Part shown: positions 48,620 through 59,989 of the stretch, piece after piece | Layout of the letters: every line of letters begins with the position of its first letter | Position numbering within the stretch: position 1 is the first letter of the stretch | Origin: Hymenolepis diminuta | Lineage: Eukaryota; Platyhelminthes; Cestoda; Cyclophyllidea; Hymenolepididae | NCBI GenBank assembly: GCA_900708905.1 | Contig: CAADRB010000050.1 | Coordinates: forward strand, 149,443-213,442 | Direction: 5' to 3' | Length of the DNA: 64,000 nt | Program-made: the position numbers and the translations under genes | Notes under the pieces: generated by a model | What the model saw: only the letters and a program-made list of their open reading frames with translations | Databases searched by the model: none | Told to the model about the DNA's origin: nothing

Positions 48620-49140
48620 TTCGATTGCATGCATTTGTCACCCACCGGTGCTAATCGCTTAGGAGGGAAATGAGTTTGGGTTTAGCTCGAACGTGGTTAC
48701 ACTGACCAAAACATTTTCGAAGCTTGATCTTGGTGGACAATATAGAATATGGTTACCTTATGTCCTTTAAGGCGGCATATTTAATTTGTCTGGTGATCAA
48801 GCTCGCAGAATTTTGGGACTGACTGTTTGTTGGGCACGGTGGGTTCGGAGACAAGTCGTACTGGAACGAATTTAGGCTTAGAAGATTCTGTAGAGTGAGT
48901 CGGATTTCCTACTTTTACACTATCTCCGACTAATGGATGCAACTTCATGTCATCAGTGACCCCCTAAATTAGAGGTGGAGTAGAAAGTGCCATAGTAGAT
49001 AATGGTACAATGGAGGTATGTAGATAGAGGACAATTTTAACAGAAATATGAGAAGTAATGGCAGTAGATGTGATTGGAACATCTCGTGAATAGTTAGCCT
49101 CAATTTTTGCAGAAAGAGCTTTTGTTTCTTCACATGCCGT
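48620..49140 (-). mobile_element. Ty3/gypsy pol fragment (RNase H-linker part)
   Basis: Aligns over about 500 bases with 8520-9060: ATATTTAATTTGTCTGGTGA then TCAAGC is identical, and CTCAATTTTTGCAGAAA also recurs. Orientation is the same, so coding is on the minus strand. The integrase core found next to the first copy is absent here. Stops throughout. Confidence 0.65.
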
Positions 49141-50239
49141 GGGATACTTAATCTAAAGAGGAAAATAAATTAGAGACTACATCTATTCAAAGGTAAAATT
49201 CATTAAGGGATTTGCGTATTAACATAGCAACACGATTTTTTGCAATTCTATTAAGGATCTACTTCAGTAAACCATACCACAGAGAAAGGCTTAAACGAGA
49301 CTTATTTAACTTGTTTGAGTAATGTTGAAAATTGCAGTTTATACTGCAATTTGAGCAACTATAAGGACGGAGATGACATCTTTACTCATTCTTTTGAATA
49401 TGGCGAATTTAAATATATGGCCTTTTCTACTATCAGGGAAATGCAAGTTAACTAATGAAATGCGAGATTTCTAAAGGGCGAACAAATAAGGACCTTTAAT
49501 CTCAAAAAACAATATCTGCAGTCTTTTTACAAGCGTCTTTAACTGAATGAAATACTTACGAATGCTTATGGATAAGGTGACACCAATCACAACATTCCTC
49601 ATGCAGAAATCGTCAGTTGCATTAACAAGATGCCTAGATTTCATCATTCGCCACCTTCACTAAGTAAGTGTAAAACTGTAGCCTATATGCTCCTCGAAAC
49701 GATCTTTTCATGAAGTGTACTTAATTTGATTAATACAATTCGTAAGCTTGAGTAACAGCTTATTCGATAAGTTCAACTGATCACTGAATCGAATATAAAC
49801 GCAAAGAGCGCAAAGAAGTATAATAAAGAGGTGGAAATACATGAACTGAACGTATATGAGAAGAAAAAATGGCAAGCACAGTTGATATTAACAGTCTTTT
49901 AACATAATTATTATGGTTTCAAAGAGGCTCACAAAATGCAACACTCGATAGCGAATCTTACGGCAGCAGAATTCGATTTGCAGCTTATTTTGGAACTTGA
50001 GAACTAATCGATCGTTAAAAAGGGTTCAATTATGTTAAATTCTTCAAGTGGATTCCAAATATAGCTGAATGCAAACTTTGTAAATTTCACTGATACCACT
50101 TTATATTCATGACTTCTCCACTCATTATTGGTAAAAATGCTAAATATTAAATTACTCTTCGAAAAATTAGTTCATCTTGTGTAAACTCTGGAGAGCTCTA
50201 CTATGTTTACATTTGTATGTTTAAGTATGTTTTACCAAC
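49141..50239. other. Gene-free interval
   Basis: AT-rich; nothing supported. Confidence 0.4.
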
Positions 50240-50560
50240 CAGGCCACAGTTGTAAGAATCAATTTGGTGTAACCAACCATTTAATTAAATCAAATAATTA
50301 ATAATCTTTGAATATTGCAGACGAGTTTACGAAGAAACACAGGGAAAAAAGTCGAGCTTTGAAATTTTTTGAATATTACGAGGTACATAACACCCCTTAT
50401 AAAAATTAACAGTTCAATTCTTATAGAATTCCAAAAATTATGGCTCTTGCTACCCAAACTTCATTAAATACTTCTTTTCGGAGAGGTTTACATCCCTTTC
50501 CGGACTGTTTTGTTGTTACTCATGTTCAGATGCCGTGATTAGTAATAATGTATTGTGTAT
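50240..50560 (+). repeat. Interspersed repeat R1, copy 4, upstream of unit B
   Basis: Core ACCATTTAATTAAATCAAAT with similarity on both sides to 54765-55060: GGACTGTTTTGTTGTTAC versus GGACCATTTTGTTGTCTA. It lies about 430 bases before the exon 1 start of unit B. The other copy holds the same place before unit C. Confidence 0.55.
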
Positions 50561-50700
50561 TATTGGTATTTATTAAATATTTCCTTCCCTGAAAGACATT
50601 TATGAGCATGTCTGTCACACGTGGATTTATTGATTTTGTCAGATTAGATTCGTGTGAACAATACGGGCAATTCGTAGGTCACTTTCGGTGCAAAGGAAAT

Positions 50701-53700
50701 ATGAGTGATATATGGAGCCGTAGAAGCAATTCAAGAAGGCAAAGGAGATCATCAACAATGAAAAATGCATCACCGGAATCTCGTCACTTAAAAGAAAAGG
50801 AACCTACATCCCAACCAATCATTCTATCGACTCCTCGTCGAATGTCAAAAAGGAAAAGAAAAAACACCCAAAATACAAATTTTATTTATGATCTGCCAAG
50901 TAAGTTAATTTAATAGAAAAAACTCAGAGATAGCACATCTCGACTAGATCATGACTTAGTATATTTTGCCAAGTTACAGAATGGGGAGGCAAAAGCGAAC
51001 TTTATCGGAGGAGGGTAGACCAGTACTTTACTATGACTAGAGTTGAAGTAAAATTGGATTATATTTTAAATTTGCATTAAAACCCTTCAGGATTCATTTT
51101 AGTTTAAGTTATTATTCATAAAGCAGGCACACATTCTGACCGGCTCATGCATAACAATAAGAACGTAATAAGGAGAAGGAGTGGGGAGGTTTGATTCATC
51201 ACTTTTATCTCTTCATTACACAGTCCAAAAGCATAGGTATTGTTGGTTTCAACTACTTTCTTACAAATGTACTTTGTAAAGGTTCCAGTCCAATTACATC
51301 TTAACCTGAGGATTCATCATCTGTAGTCCTGCGCAAATTGGACACAAGGAGTCCTTGTTGATTAATGCGTCAGAGGCACAGTGATCTTATCAATAGTGTA
51401 TAAGCATTGTTTTTCTGTGTGCAATCCCATATGGCTAACAGATCCACACTTCGACGGTTTCATTTTAATTTATGTGAGACATAGAGATATGGATTGACAA
51501 TGGTGACTGGTCACTATGAGAGTTCAGTTAAAGTAAAGTTGTCCTTGGTGTCGGAATAAATTTACCTTAACGATTACTATATTTCCTAGATTGCCTACTA
51601 AGGTTCCTAGATATATGATGGCTAGAAAGAGATTACAAAGTAATGGAACTAGCGAGATTTTCATAAATGTTCAAAGGTGAAACCTACTTATTTGAAGCTT
51701 GGCTGTGGGATTTTCCAGTGGAACTCACTAAACAAGTTCTGTGAGAGTGTAATACTGAGATTATTCTTCCTGTAATGTCATGGATAGCCTTAATTCTAGT
51801 ATTATTATTAGATCCACTTAATAATGTTTTGGAAGGAGTTATAAAGAATTTCGTCATGGTTTTTATAGATAGGCGGTAAATTGAAATGTTTATATTTTAT
51901 ATTTAGAACCTAAAAGGGGAAGAACAGCTTCAGAACAATCACAATGCACTCAAACAGGGGCTCAAAGACGTAAGCCTTTAAAAAAGGTGTCAATATTCTA
52001 TTTAACAGCTGATTCTGAAGATAAAGATGGTGATGAAGAAATAAAAGAACCTACCGATAAAAATAGTGGTAAATTGAATGAACTAGTAGTATGCACTTCC
52101 AAACCCAAAAGATGGTACGAAAGGAGACTGAGTAAAAGCAGGTCTGGCGAATACCCTTTAAAAGATTCTAATGAACATGGTAGGTATATTAATATTAATT
52201 AAATATTTGGGCGGTTTTAGTTCAATAATTATGTCATTTCTATGGCATTTTCGAAATAAACCTTAAAAACGAGGATTCTGCTAGATTGAGAATGATGAGA
52301 ATTATTAAAATGATTTATTTTATACATTTGTAGAAAAAGACACTTTCGGTACTCTTGTAATACTAAGAAGTTTCGTTTCTGTCACTATGATCTATGACTA
52401 AGATTATCTCCAATCTCAAAGAGGAAAGAGAGTAGTGCAGATACCCCAAGACTATATCAACAGAAGTAGTCTTTATATAATTGATTTATGTAGGTCAAAA
52501 TACCACGAGACCGATGACACTTATTATTCAAACTGTCAATTTGTCAGATTGATAGGGTTAATGGGTGATTTAGAGATAATCTGGTTAGAGAGGCACCCAC
52601 CCTCAATGAGTGAAACCATGACACTATTTTTAATAGATCCGAGCTCCAGCGATAGATGAGTAATAGGGTTTTACAATGAGAGAAATCACATTGGCAAATT
52701 TTTAAATAATATTTTAAGAAGCGTCTAAATATATTTTTATTAAAGAACATCCTTCAACTAAGACGATATGGAATGTAAGGGAATAAAAATGTAAAAGAGT
52801 GTGATTATATAAAGATGGACCAAGAATATTTAAAAGGATACAAGAGTGAGAAGCAGTAACCATAGATATCACCTTCCATCGCAGTATGATTGACTATATC
52901 CGGAGTTTGTCGAAGAATTGCTCCTCCTTCTGATCCCCTTAGGAGATTAGATTGGGAAAAAAGGCAAAAGGAGACTCAACACTCATATTTACAAAGCATT
53001 TAATTCGATATCATATCATAGTTTTTCCTCCTTTGAATTAACACTGATTGGCATTTATTACACAAATTCTAGATGCATTTTAAACAAAATAATTATTTTT
53101 CCTATATGTCTACAGGTACAGAGGAAGTTAAAAAATTTACAAAGACTGAAATAAGTATAAAACAAAAAAAGGCAACAATCATTTTTGCGGGTGATGGCGA
53201 CATCGATGCAGAGATTTCTAGAAAGAAAACTTCAAAAACATTGAAATTCCCTCAGTCAGAGGCTAGAAAACCTGTGCTTGAACGAGAGGTGTAAGTAAAA
53301 GCTGACTCTTAAATATGCTGACGTGGGCTAAATAAAAGGATCAGAAAATAAGAAGGTAAAGAATTCCTGAATGATAGTGTTCGAATGAAAGTAAAGAACG
53401 TGTAGAGGCTAACAACTAAGATAACGACCGCCAACAGACAACAGATGTTCCAAGTCAAAATGCAGAGTCGAAAGTGAACTTGAATGTTTTGTACAGCATA
53501 AAAGTTTTAAAAAGAGAGGGCTACAAAAGAAGAATGTAGGAGGAATTTTAGATAAAGAAGAATTTACCGGTAGGAGCTGGAGAAAAGAAAGCCGATTTTT
53601 TGAGGCAGAAACAGGAATGCTTGAGTCCGACCAAAGTTGAGATTGCACTTCAAATGAATGCGCTACAATATCATAAACCTATCATACTACACGAATACAT

Positions 53701-53896
53701 TATAATCTGTGTTTTCTTATTTTTCATATAGACAATGACGACGGAAATACTAACTGAAATAGAAGATCTCCCTTTTCGAAAAAACAACGAGTGTCCTAAA
53801 CTATCGATTCAGATAACTAGTATGATTGAAAATAAAACAAATTATCTTCTAACTAGTATTTCAAAATTCAGATATAACTGTCAAAGTAATAGCTAG
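50701..53896 (+). CDS. Tandem-family unit B: basic Ser/Arg/Lys-rich protein, possibly intact
   Basis: No known family recognised. Exons: 50701-50899, 51907-51969, 52009-52179, 53116-53288 and a last exon from 53732. The first three introns (1007, 39 and 936 nt) all split codons in phase 1 with GTAAGT, GTAAGC and GTAGGT donors. Exon 1 starts MSDIWSRRSNS and ends with a basic block then FIYDLP (residues 61-66). Exon 2 adds PKRGRTASEQ. Exon 3 is acidic then basic (SEDKDGDEE, KPKRWYERRLSKS). Exon 4 aligns with unit A and is open. The C-terminus is uncertain. A phase-0 junction stays open to TAG at 53894-53896. However, the family frame of the last exon has a TGA, and an AATAAA lies inside the long reading. 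I chose the ATG at 50701, although the frame extends to 50602, because unit D has the same MSD start and its upstream DNA has stops. Composition suggests a nuclear protein (inference). Confidence 0.5.
52796..52890 (+). repeat. Intron-type sequence duplicated at 47030-47130
   Basis: Counterpart of the segment before unit A. It lies in the third intron of unit B and has no coding potential. Confidence 0.5.
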
Positions 53897-54341
53897 TTAA
53901 ATCATAACAATTATAACAGCTTCTTTCTTAAATTAATATTTGATACCTCTTTCAGTATAATCGATATCTATCTCTTTATTCCGTTTGTTGATTGGAAACA
54001 GTCGAAGTGAAAATACATTAAAATGTCATACATTAAAAGGGTCGCTGTACGTAGTAAAAAATACGCTACATCATTCAATGAATGAGCCTAAATTCGTATC
54101 AAAGAGATAAACAAATAAGAACGTATTCTAATAGTGGTAAAATAAAACAGATATCTATTTCAGTATAAAAGCAAAGAATGAATAAAAATTTTTTACATAT
54201 CATCAGTTTAAGGAGCTTCAAAGTGCCTGAAAACAGTGAAGTCTTAGAACTAGACTTTATTTAGAAAAATTCGATTCGACATTTACTATGGTAGAATTGG
54301 TAAGAGCAAACTGAAGATATTAAGTGCTTCCAAGTGCTTTG

Positions 54342-54495
54342 GTGGTGTACTGGATATCGTGAACGTCTGCCATATCAGAGGTAACGTGTTAGGAACGGCA
54401 AACCGCGTTGTTTAAGTCTGGCTAACACAGGGTTTGGCGGATTTCAAGCGTCTCACTTAGGAGGCTCAATGATGCCACTTTGAACCCAAGACGAG
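54342..54495 (+). repeat. tRNA-derived SINE-like repeat, copy 5 (weak)
   Basis: TTTGGTGGTGTACTGGATATCG looks like the 5' end, and GGAGGCTCAATGATGCCACT resembles the tail GAGGCTC-AGGAT-C. The middle aligns poorly. Confidence 0.35.
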
Positions 54496-54764
54496 CGTTG
54501 GAAAATGCTTTATTAAATGAGCCTGGGAATTAATGAAATGACCACGAATATCTTTTTAAGTCAATCACAAGTGTGACTAAAATCAAAGCTTGAAAATGTA
54601 AGTGATATTACTTTACACAGAAGAAATGATAACCAATTTTGGTAAAAGTGAGCACAAGTATGTTTACACATACAAATTATACTTCCAAATATTAGTTCTT
54701 AAGTTTTCTCTAGTAAGTTTTACTAAATTTACAATTTCGCTAAACTTATCTACCCTCTCATATC

Positions 54765-55060
54765 TGTAAAATGATACATATGAATCAAGTTGGCATAACT
54801 AACCACTTAATTAAATCAACTGATAAAAGAGCTCCAAATTGAGCGAATATGAACTCATTCACATATTTTATGATCAAGTTTTGAAAAATTCAAACGTTAC
54901 AATGTGAATAGCATCTCTTATGAGAAAATGAACAAATCAGATCTTTTAGAATTTCAATACAGAATGACTCTTGGCATCCTGACATCATTGACTACTCCTA
55001 AATGATCTCCTTCAGCTTTATTCCTGAGAGGACCATTTTGTTGTCTAGAATATTCCAGTG
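54765..55060 (+). repeat. Interspersed repeat R1, copy 5, upstream of unit C
   Basis: ACCACTTAATTAAATCAACTG with TGAATCAAGTTGGCATAAC before it. Aligned with 50240-50560 and sitting in the same place relative to the next exon 1. Confidence 0.55.
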
Positions 55061-55290
55061 CCATCACATAATTAAAACTTGGAAAATTGTTTTGCATTTC
55101 CATGAATGGTAATAACAATAATAACACTCCTAAGGTTACTAAAAATATTGATTTCCATTAATTATTCTCCCTCTTCCCCTCCCTAGGATATTTCTATAAA
55201 TGTCCATTACATATATAATTGTTGATTTCGTTAGGTGAAATTTCAGTGAAAAATTAAAAAAACTGATCCTTCACCTCAGGAACAGAAAAA

Positions 55291-57494
55291 ATAATTGATA
55301 GAAAAGGCTGCAGAAGTAATTCGAGTAGGCGCCGTAGAGCAACATCAAGATCATTCGAAAATCCATTCCTGGATCTTCTCACTAAACAGAAACGGGGTCT
55401 ACAAGACAGGGAACTGAACAGAGTTCCCACTAGACAAACCAGGGGGTTTATATAGCCGTAGTTTCTCCAAATATTCAATTTATTCTACCAAGATTAGAAT
55501 AAACGGATTACTTTCAAGATCGTTATTGACACACAGTTGCTACTACTACTGCGGTATCACAACCAGTCAGTGGATGGGCTTTACGGCGGCGTCGAAAAAA
55601 AGCTCCCAAAATGATTACTTTGGTTGGGATCTATCAAATGAGTTTATTTTGTAATTTATTGAGAAGAGCATATAAAGAACTTAAGGAAAAACATCTTGAC
55701 TAGATCTTATCCAAGTGTTCTGTATCAAGCTACAACTAAGGGGGAACATACGAACCAGGTAAGCCTATATTTCAAGAATCACTGTAAGTGATGAAAAGTT
55801 TATTAAATCACATGGCAAGAAATGGATTGATCCATCTGTTTGGATGTCCTCTACCATTTCGTGTTTCATCGTTTGCGTCCTGTTTTTTTTGGAAATTCGT
55901 CACTATTCTGCTGTGTGATATTCAAAACTCCTTCTTTCATTCAATATGAATTGATTTTCGATTCAACTACTTAAGGGAGATGATTATTCGTCTTTCCCTC
56001 TTTTTTCATCTAAGCAGAAGCAAAAGGAAGAAGAACTGAAAGTCTTCTTAAAAATTATTTGCTCCCAAGCGGTCGTAAGTACCTTAAATTTTCACATCTG
56101 AAACGTAATAACATCTTGAAGGACTATGATCTGATTTCTGTCTTTCATTTCAAGTTGGTAAAGATTCAATCAATAAACAGATACCTTTTTATTACACACC
56201 AAATTAATTTGCGTTGAATTGCCCCTGTCTTTTTATCAACCGTCCTGTCAACTCATAAGTGTGGATTGATACAAAATAAACCGAAATATAGAAAATTCTT
56301 TGCATATTTGCATTTGTAGTGGAACATGATCAACTAGAATGTCCATAGTATTGAACCATAAACTGTTAGACTAGGTATAGCTAGGTCACCATATTAGAGC
56401 CGCCTATTAATTTGCCTCAGTTTACTTGAAGTAAGGGAACGGCAGAGCAACTAAGTACCTCTGTTGGGTTAAACCAGTTTATAACGATTGCATTAACAGA
56501 GAGTAGACCCTAGTTGGGGTAAGTCAAAGAGTCCAGATTTATCGTCAGAACAAAATAATAATCTAAAGGACCCCAGGTGAGTGTTTGAAGATTAAATAGT
56601 TTGAGTATGATCAGTGTATTCATGTGAGATAATTACCTCGCGGTTTAAAAGTGATTATTAATGGCTGACCGTTAAGCACCGAGGAGAGTATATAATTTGA
56701 CCTGTCTAAAACCGTTATTGGACTTTGGATCCCCTGTTGTCTGAATATCTATTTTGAACCTCTCAGCTATTCATCTACGGACCATATGTTTAGACTTTAA
56801 TGTTTACTTCACTTCTCAGACTGAAATATATGCTAACTCTAACACCGAGATCAGACGTACTGCATCTGATTGCTCCCCCTCCTTGCTCATCTAGGCTTTC
56901 TCTTTGTACTCAATAATTTTCAGTCAGCGGTCTCCTCCTTGTTTTGCGGTTAAGACCGGTAGTTATAAAAGGAGAAGAGCAAATAACATAACTACAGGGT
57001 GAGTAGCAAAATACCTCTGCCCTCCTCCTATAAGGGAAGAAAAGGATGTATAATGCCTTTATTCTTTGCTTAATTTATTTTTTATCGTGTTTTATGGTTT
57101 TTTCTTTTATACCTCTTTCATTTTATTTGATAATTGAAGGTAAATGGGGGGGGAGGGAAGTAGGAAAAAGTCAGGAGAGGAATTGAGAATCGAAATGGAA
57201 GGAAATAAGCGTTAGTAAAAAATCGTAGAGTAAAAAAGGAGATACTTTTAAAACTTATCCAATCCGAAGCTAGAGCAGAGAATGCTGATAATTGTGATGT
57301 TGTTATTACCCACATTTCTAGGAGTAAATTAAACTAACTTTTAGTCATAATGTAAAAATGATCATTCTTTAATGCATTTAAATTGATGCTATATTTTTTC
57401 CCATAGTGAAACCAAAACCTCGAGTAGGAGTTCGAGCCACAATCGACGATCTTCAGTAAAATCTCCTGGGCCAGAAACACCAATATCGTCCTAA
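55291..57494 (+). pseudogene. Tandem-family unit C: decayed copy
   Basis: Exon 1 (55291 to about 55460) aligns with unit B: GCAGAAGTAATTCGAGTAGG versus GTAGAAGCAATTCAAGAAGG. Its start is ATA-ATT-GAT-AGA where unit D has ATG-AGT-GAT-AGA. The frame is then open for 54 codons to TAG at 55453-55455. The donor equivalent to GTAAGT has become GTTTCT. DNA after the exon (near 55690-55770) still aligns with the unit B intron. A later exon-like segment at 57140-57300 has a nine-base G run and several stops. The last exon, 57407-57494, reads ETKTSSRSSSHNRRS and ends at TAA. No other start was found. I infer a pseudogene. Confidence 0.6.
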
Positions 57495-59989
57495 ATTGTC
57501 AAACTCCAGCCTCCATCTACTGAAACTATTCTATAAACAGAAATCCTTATTATTTAAAACGAAAGTCTTGAACAAAAATCAAGTGGGAAACATATGTTTA
57601 TCTCAGGGGCATCCCAAACTCACATTAAAAGAGAGGATGCCAGTTAAAATTATCTTGGATTTATATTAGTTCGGTTGTGGAGGGATGCTGAAGTGTCATT
57701 CAGTATAGTCGCAGCGATCTCTCTAATTGATAAGCTATTTAAGTGTCTTAAATTTTGGATAGAGATTATGTCCTAGGTAATTCTCACTTTATTGATGAGT
57801 TGGCTTCTAAATTGATGTCAGACACGGAAAGGGACGCACCCAGTTACCGTTAAAATTTTTAAATTTGGGTACATCGGGGCTGGTACATTACCGGCTCCAC
57901 AGTCACCGACTTAATACAGGATATCCAATATATGCAGTTTGTTGAATATTTCTAGGAAAAAAATTTGTTTCCACAGTCCCCAAATATTTCCAAATCTGAA
58001 TCAGCCGACCTTACAATTAAGTTTTTCACCAGAGATTCTGCGTCACTTTTGGCCTGCGATTAAATAGCCTGAACTACGCTTAAACATAGCAATCTCTCTG
58101 AGAGGAGTTGGAGAGAGGAGGGCATAGAAGATGTGTGGCAAAAACGGAAAACGTTGGAGTCGGACCAAGATCAGTGCACCTTATTAAATATAAAGAGTTG
58201 GAAGACAGCAGGAAAATCTGACAGTTGAGAAAAGATTAATCGCAGGGTGATCAAGGAGTTAAAAATGTAGAAGATTTTTCTAAAATTTATTATAGTTTCT
58301 GCGGGAGCCTTTGGGGACGTGTCGATGTAAGCATGGCGATTGATAGCGCATCTGACGATTGCCAAATTATCTAAACACAAACTCAGATAACCTTGAAATA
58401 TTTAATATTGAGCAACTAACGAAAGGTTAATCGGAAAATTCCAGTCGGCAGTAGCAAGCGCTGATCATATTTCGCTACATTCTACTAAACAACAGTTTAC
58501 TTAAAATCGGGTTAGAAATTGAATGGCAACTAAATGAGAAAGTTATTTCTGAGCTCATGCATATACTGAATGTGAAAAATAAATAAACTCGTGAGAACTC
58601 CAGCTAGGCACGATTGCAAAGTTATGTGAATATATGCCGAAGGAAAGTAGAAATAGCACGAGTACCTTTTGTAAGCAACAGAATCATAGATGTAAACTTC
58701 CTCACATATCTGTAACCGGATAGAACAGCAGTTAATGCAATACCCGCGAAATCTGTAAAACCAGCCTGCTATTTGTAGAGCGCAGACCCACTTCAAAAGT
58801 CCCACAAATGTCACTATAAGTTTATTTCAGCATTTCACAATAGTATTAAGGGTGTCTGATAATAAAAAATGTCACAAAAACTAATCTTAGGAGAACATTT
58901 TTACAGAGCCATGACATGTGGAGAACTTACCCAACGGATCTGTCTGAGAAATTCAACGAACTTCAAAGCTTCGCCTTTGAGTTGCAATGAAATTTTCCCA
59001 ACTTTTCTCAGTATGAGAAGTCATTCGAGTCATCAGGCTCCAATGGGAACTAAAAGGAATACTGATGAAAATTAATTACGACGATAAAGTAATTTTTGAT
59101 TTGACCGTCCTATCAATGTTAAAACAGCGGATAGTGTCGATTCCCCCTCTAATAGTGGAAATTCCCACCTCAGGTGAATTTGAATGAAAGAGATGTGATG
59201 CGAAGCTACCACATGTACTCTAATGTTTGTACACCACCGAGATCACTGTTTTCAGGTTCAAAGATGGACCGTTTCTGGTTGCTCTAAGTCTTGCCAGATA
59301 AAATGCAGCTGAAACGCAACATTTGAAAATGTGGGCATTAAGTTCAGCGCAAGACTATTCTGTGTGTGTTCTTTAAGAAAGCACAAGAATGTTCTTTATT
59401 TTTCTGGTGTAAATAGGGAAAAAATAAGAATTTCGATTCCTTTTGATTGAATCTCCACAATTTTTCTCCAAGATATGTAGCCATGCTTCTGCTGGCCAAA
59501 ATAGTAGAATGCGTACAAACTTTAAAATATAAACTGACATATTTTTAAATTACAGGGAAGGAACAAAACTATATAATATACGAGGGAAAATAATTAAAAC
59601 TAACCCATTGGAGTAATTTTGGATGGAAAGTTATGGAAAATAATTAGGAGCTTGTGAATCACTCGGTTAAACAGGAAACAGAAAAGTAAATAACGATTCA
59701 ATAGAATGTATAATCAATTTCGGAATGTGAGTGAATGCGAAATTCACTTCTCGCAATGCGTGGAAGTAATATATAATACATTAAGTTAAATTCTATTTTC
59801 AAATGCTCCAAAATTTTTTAAAATTCCTTGTAAATATCATTTTTTATTTCCACCAAAAGATAGTTTCACAATTTCGACCACGCGTGATATTGTCATATAT
59901 ATTATTGATCTTGTCAGATGAGACTAATGTCATAAATACAAGGTGAAATAGTACGGCAAGAGAGGTGAATATTCCAAATTAACAAAAAC

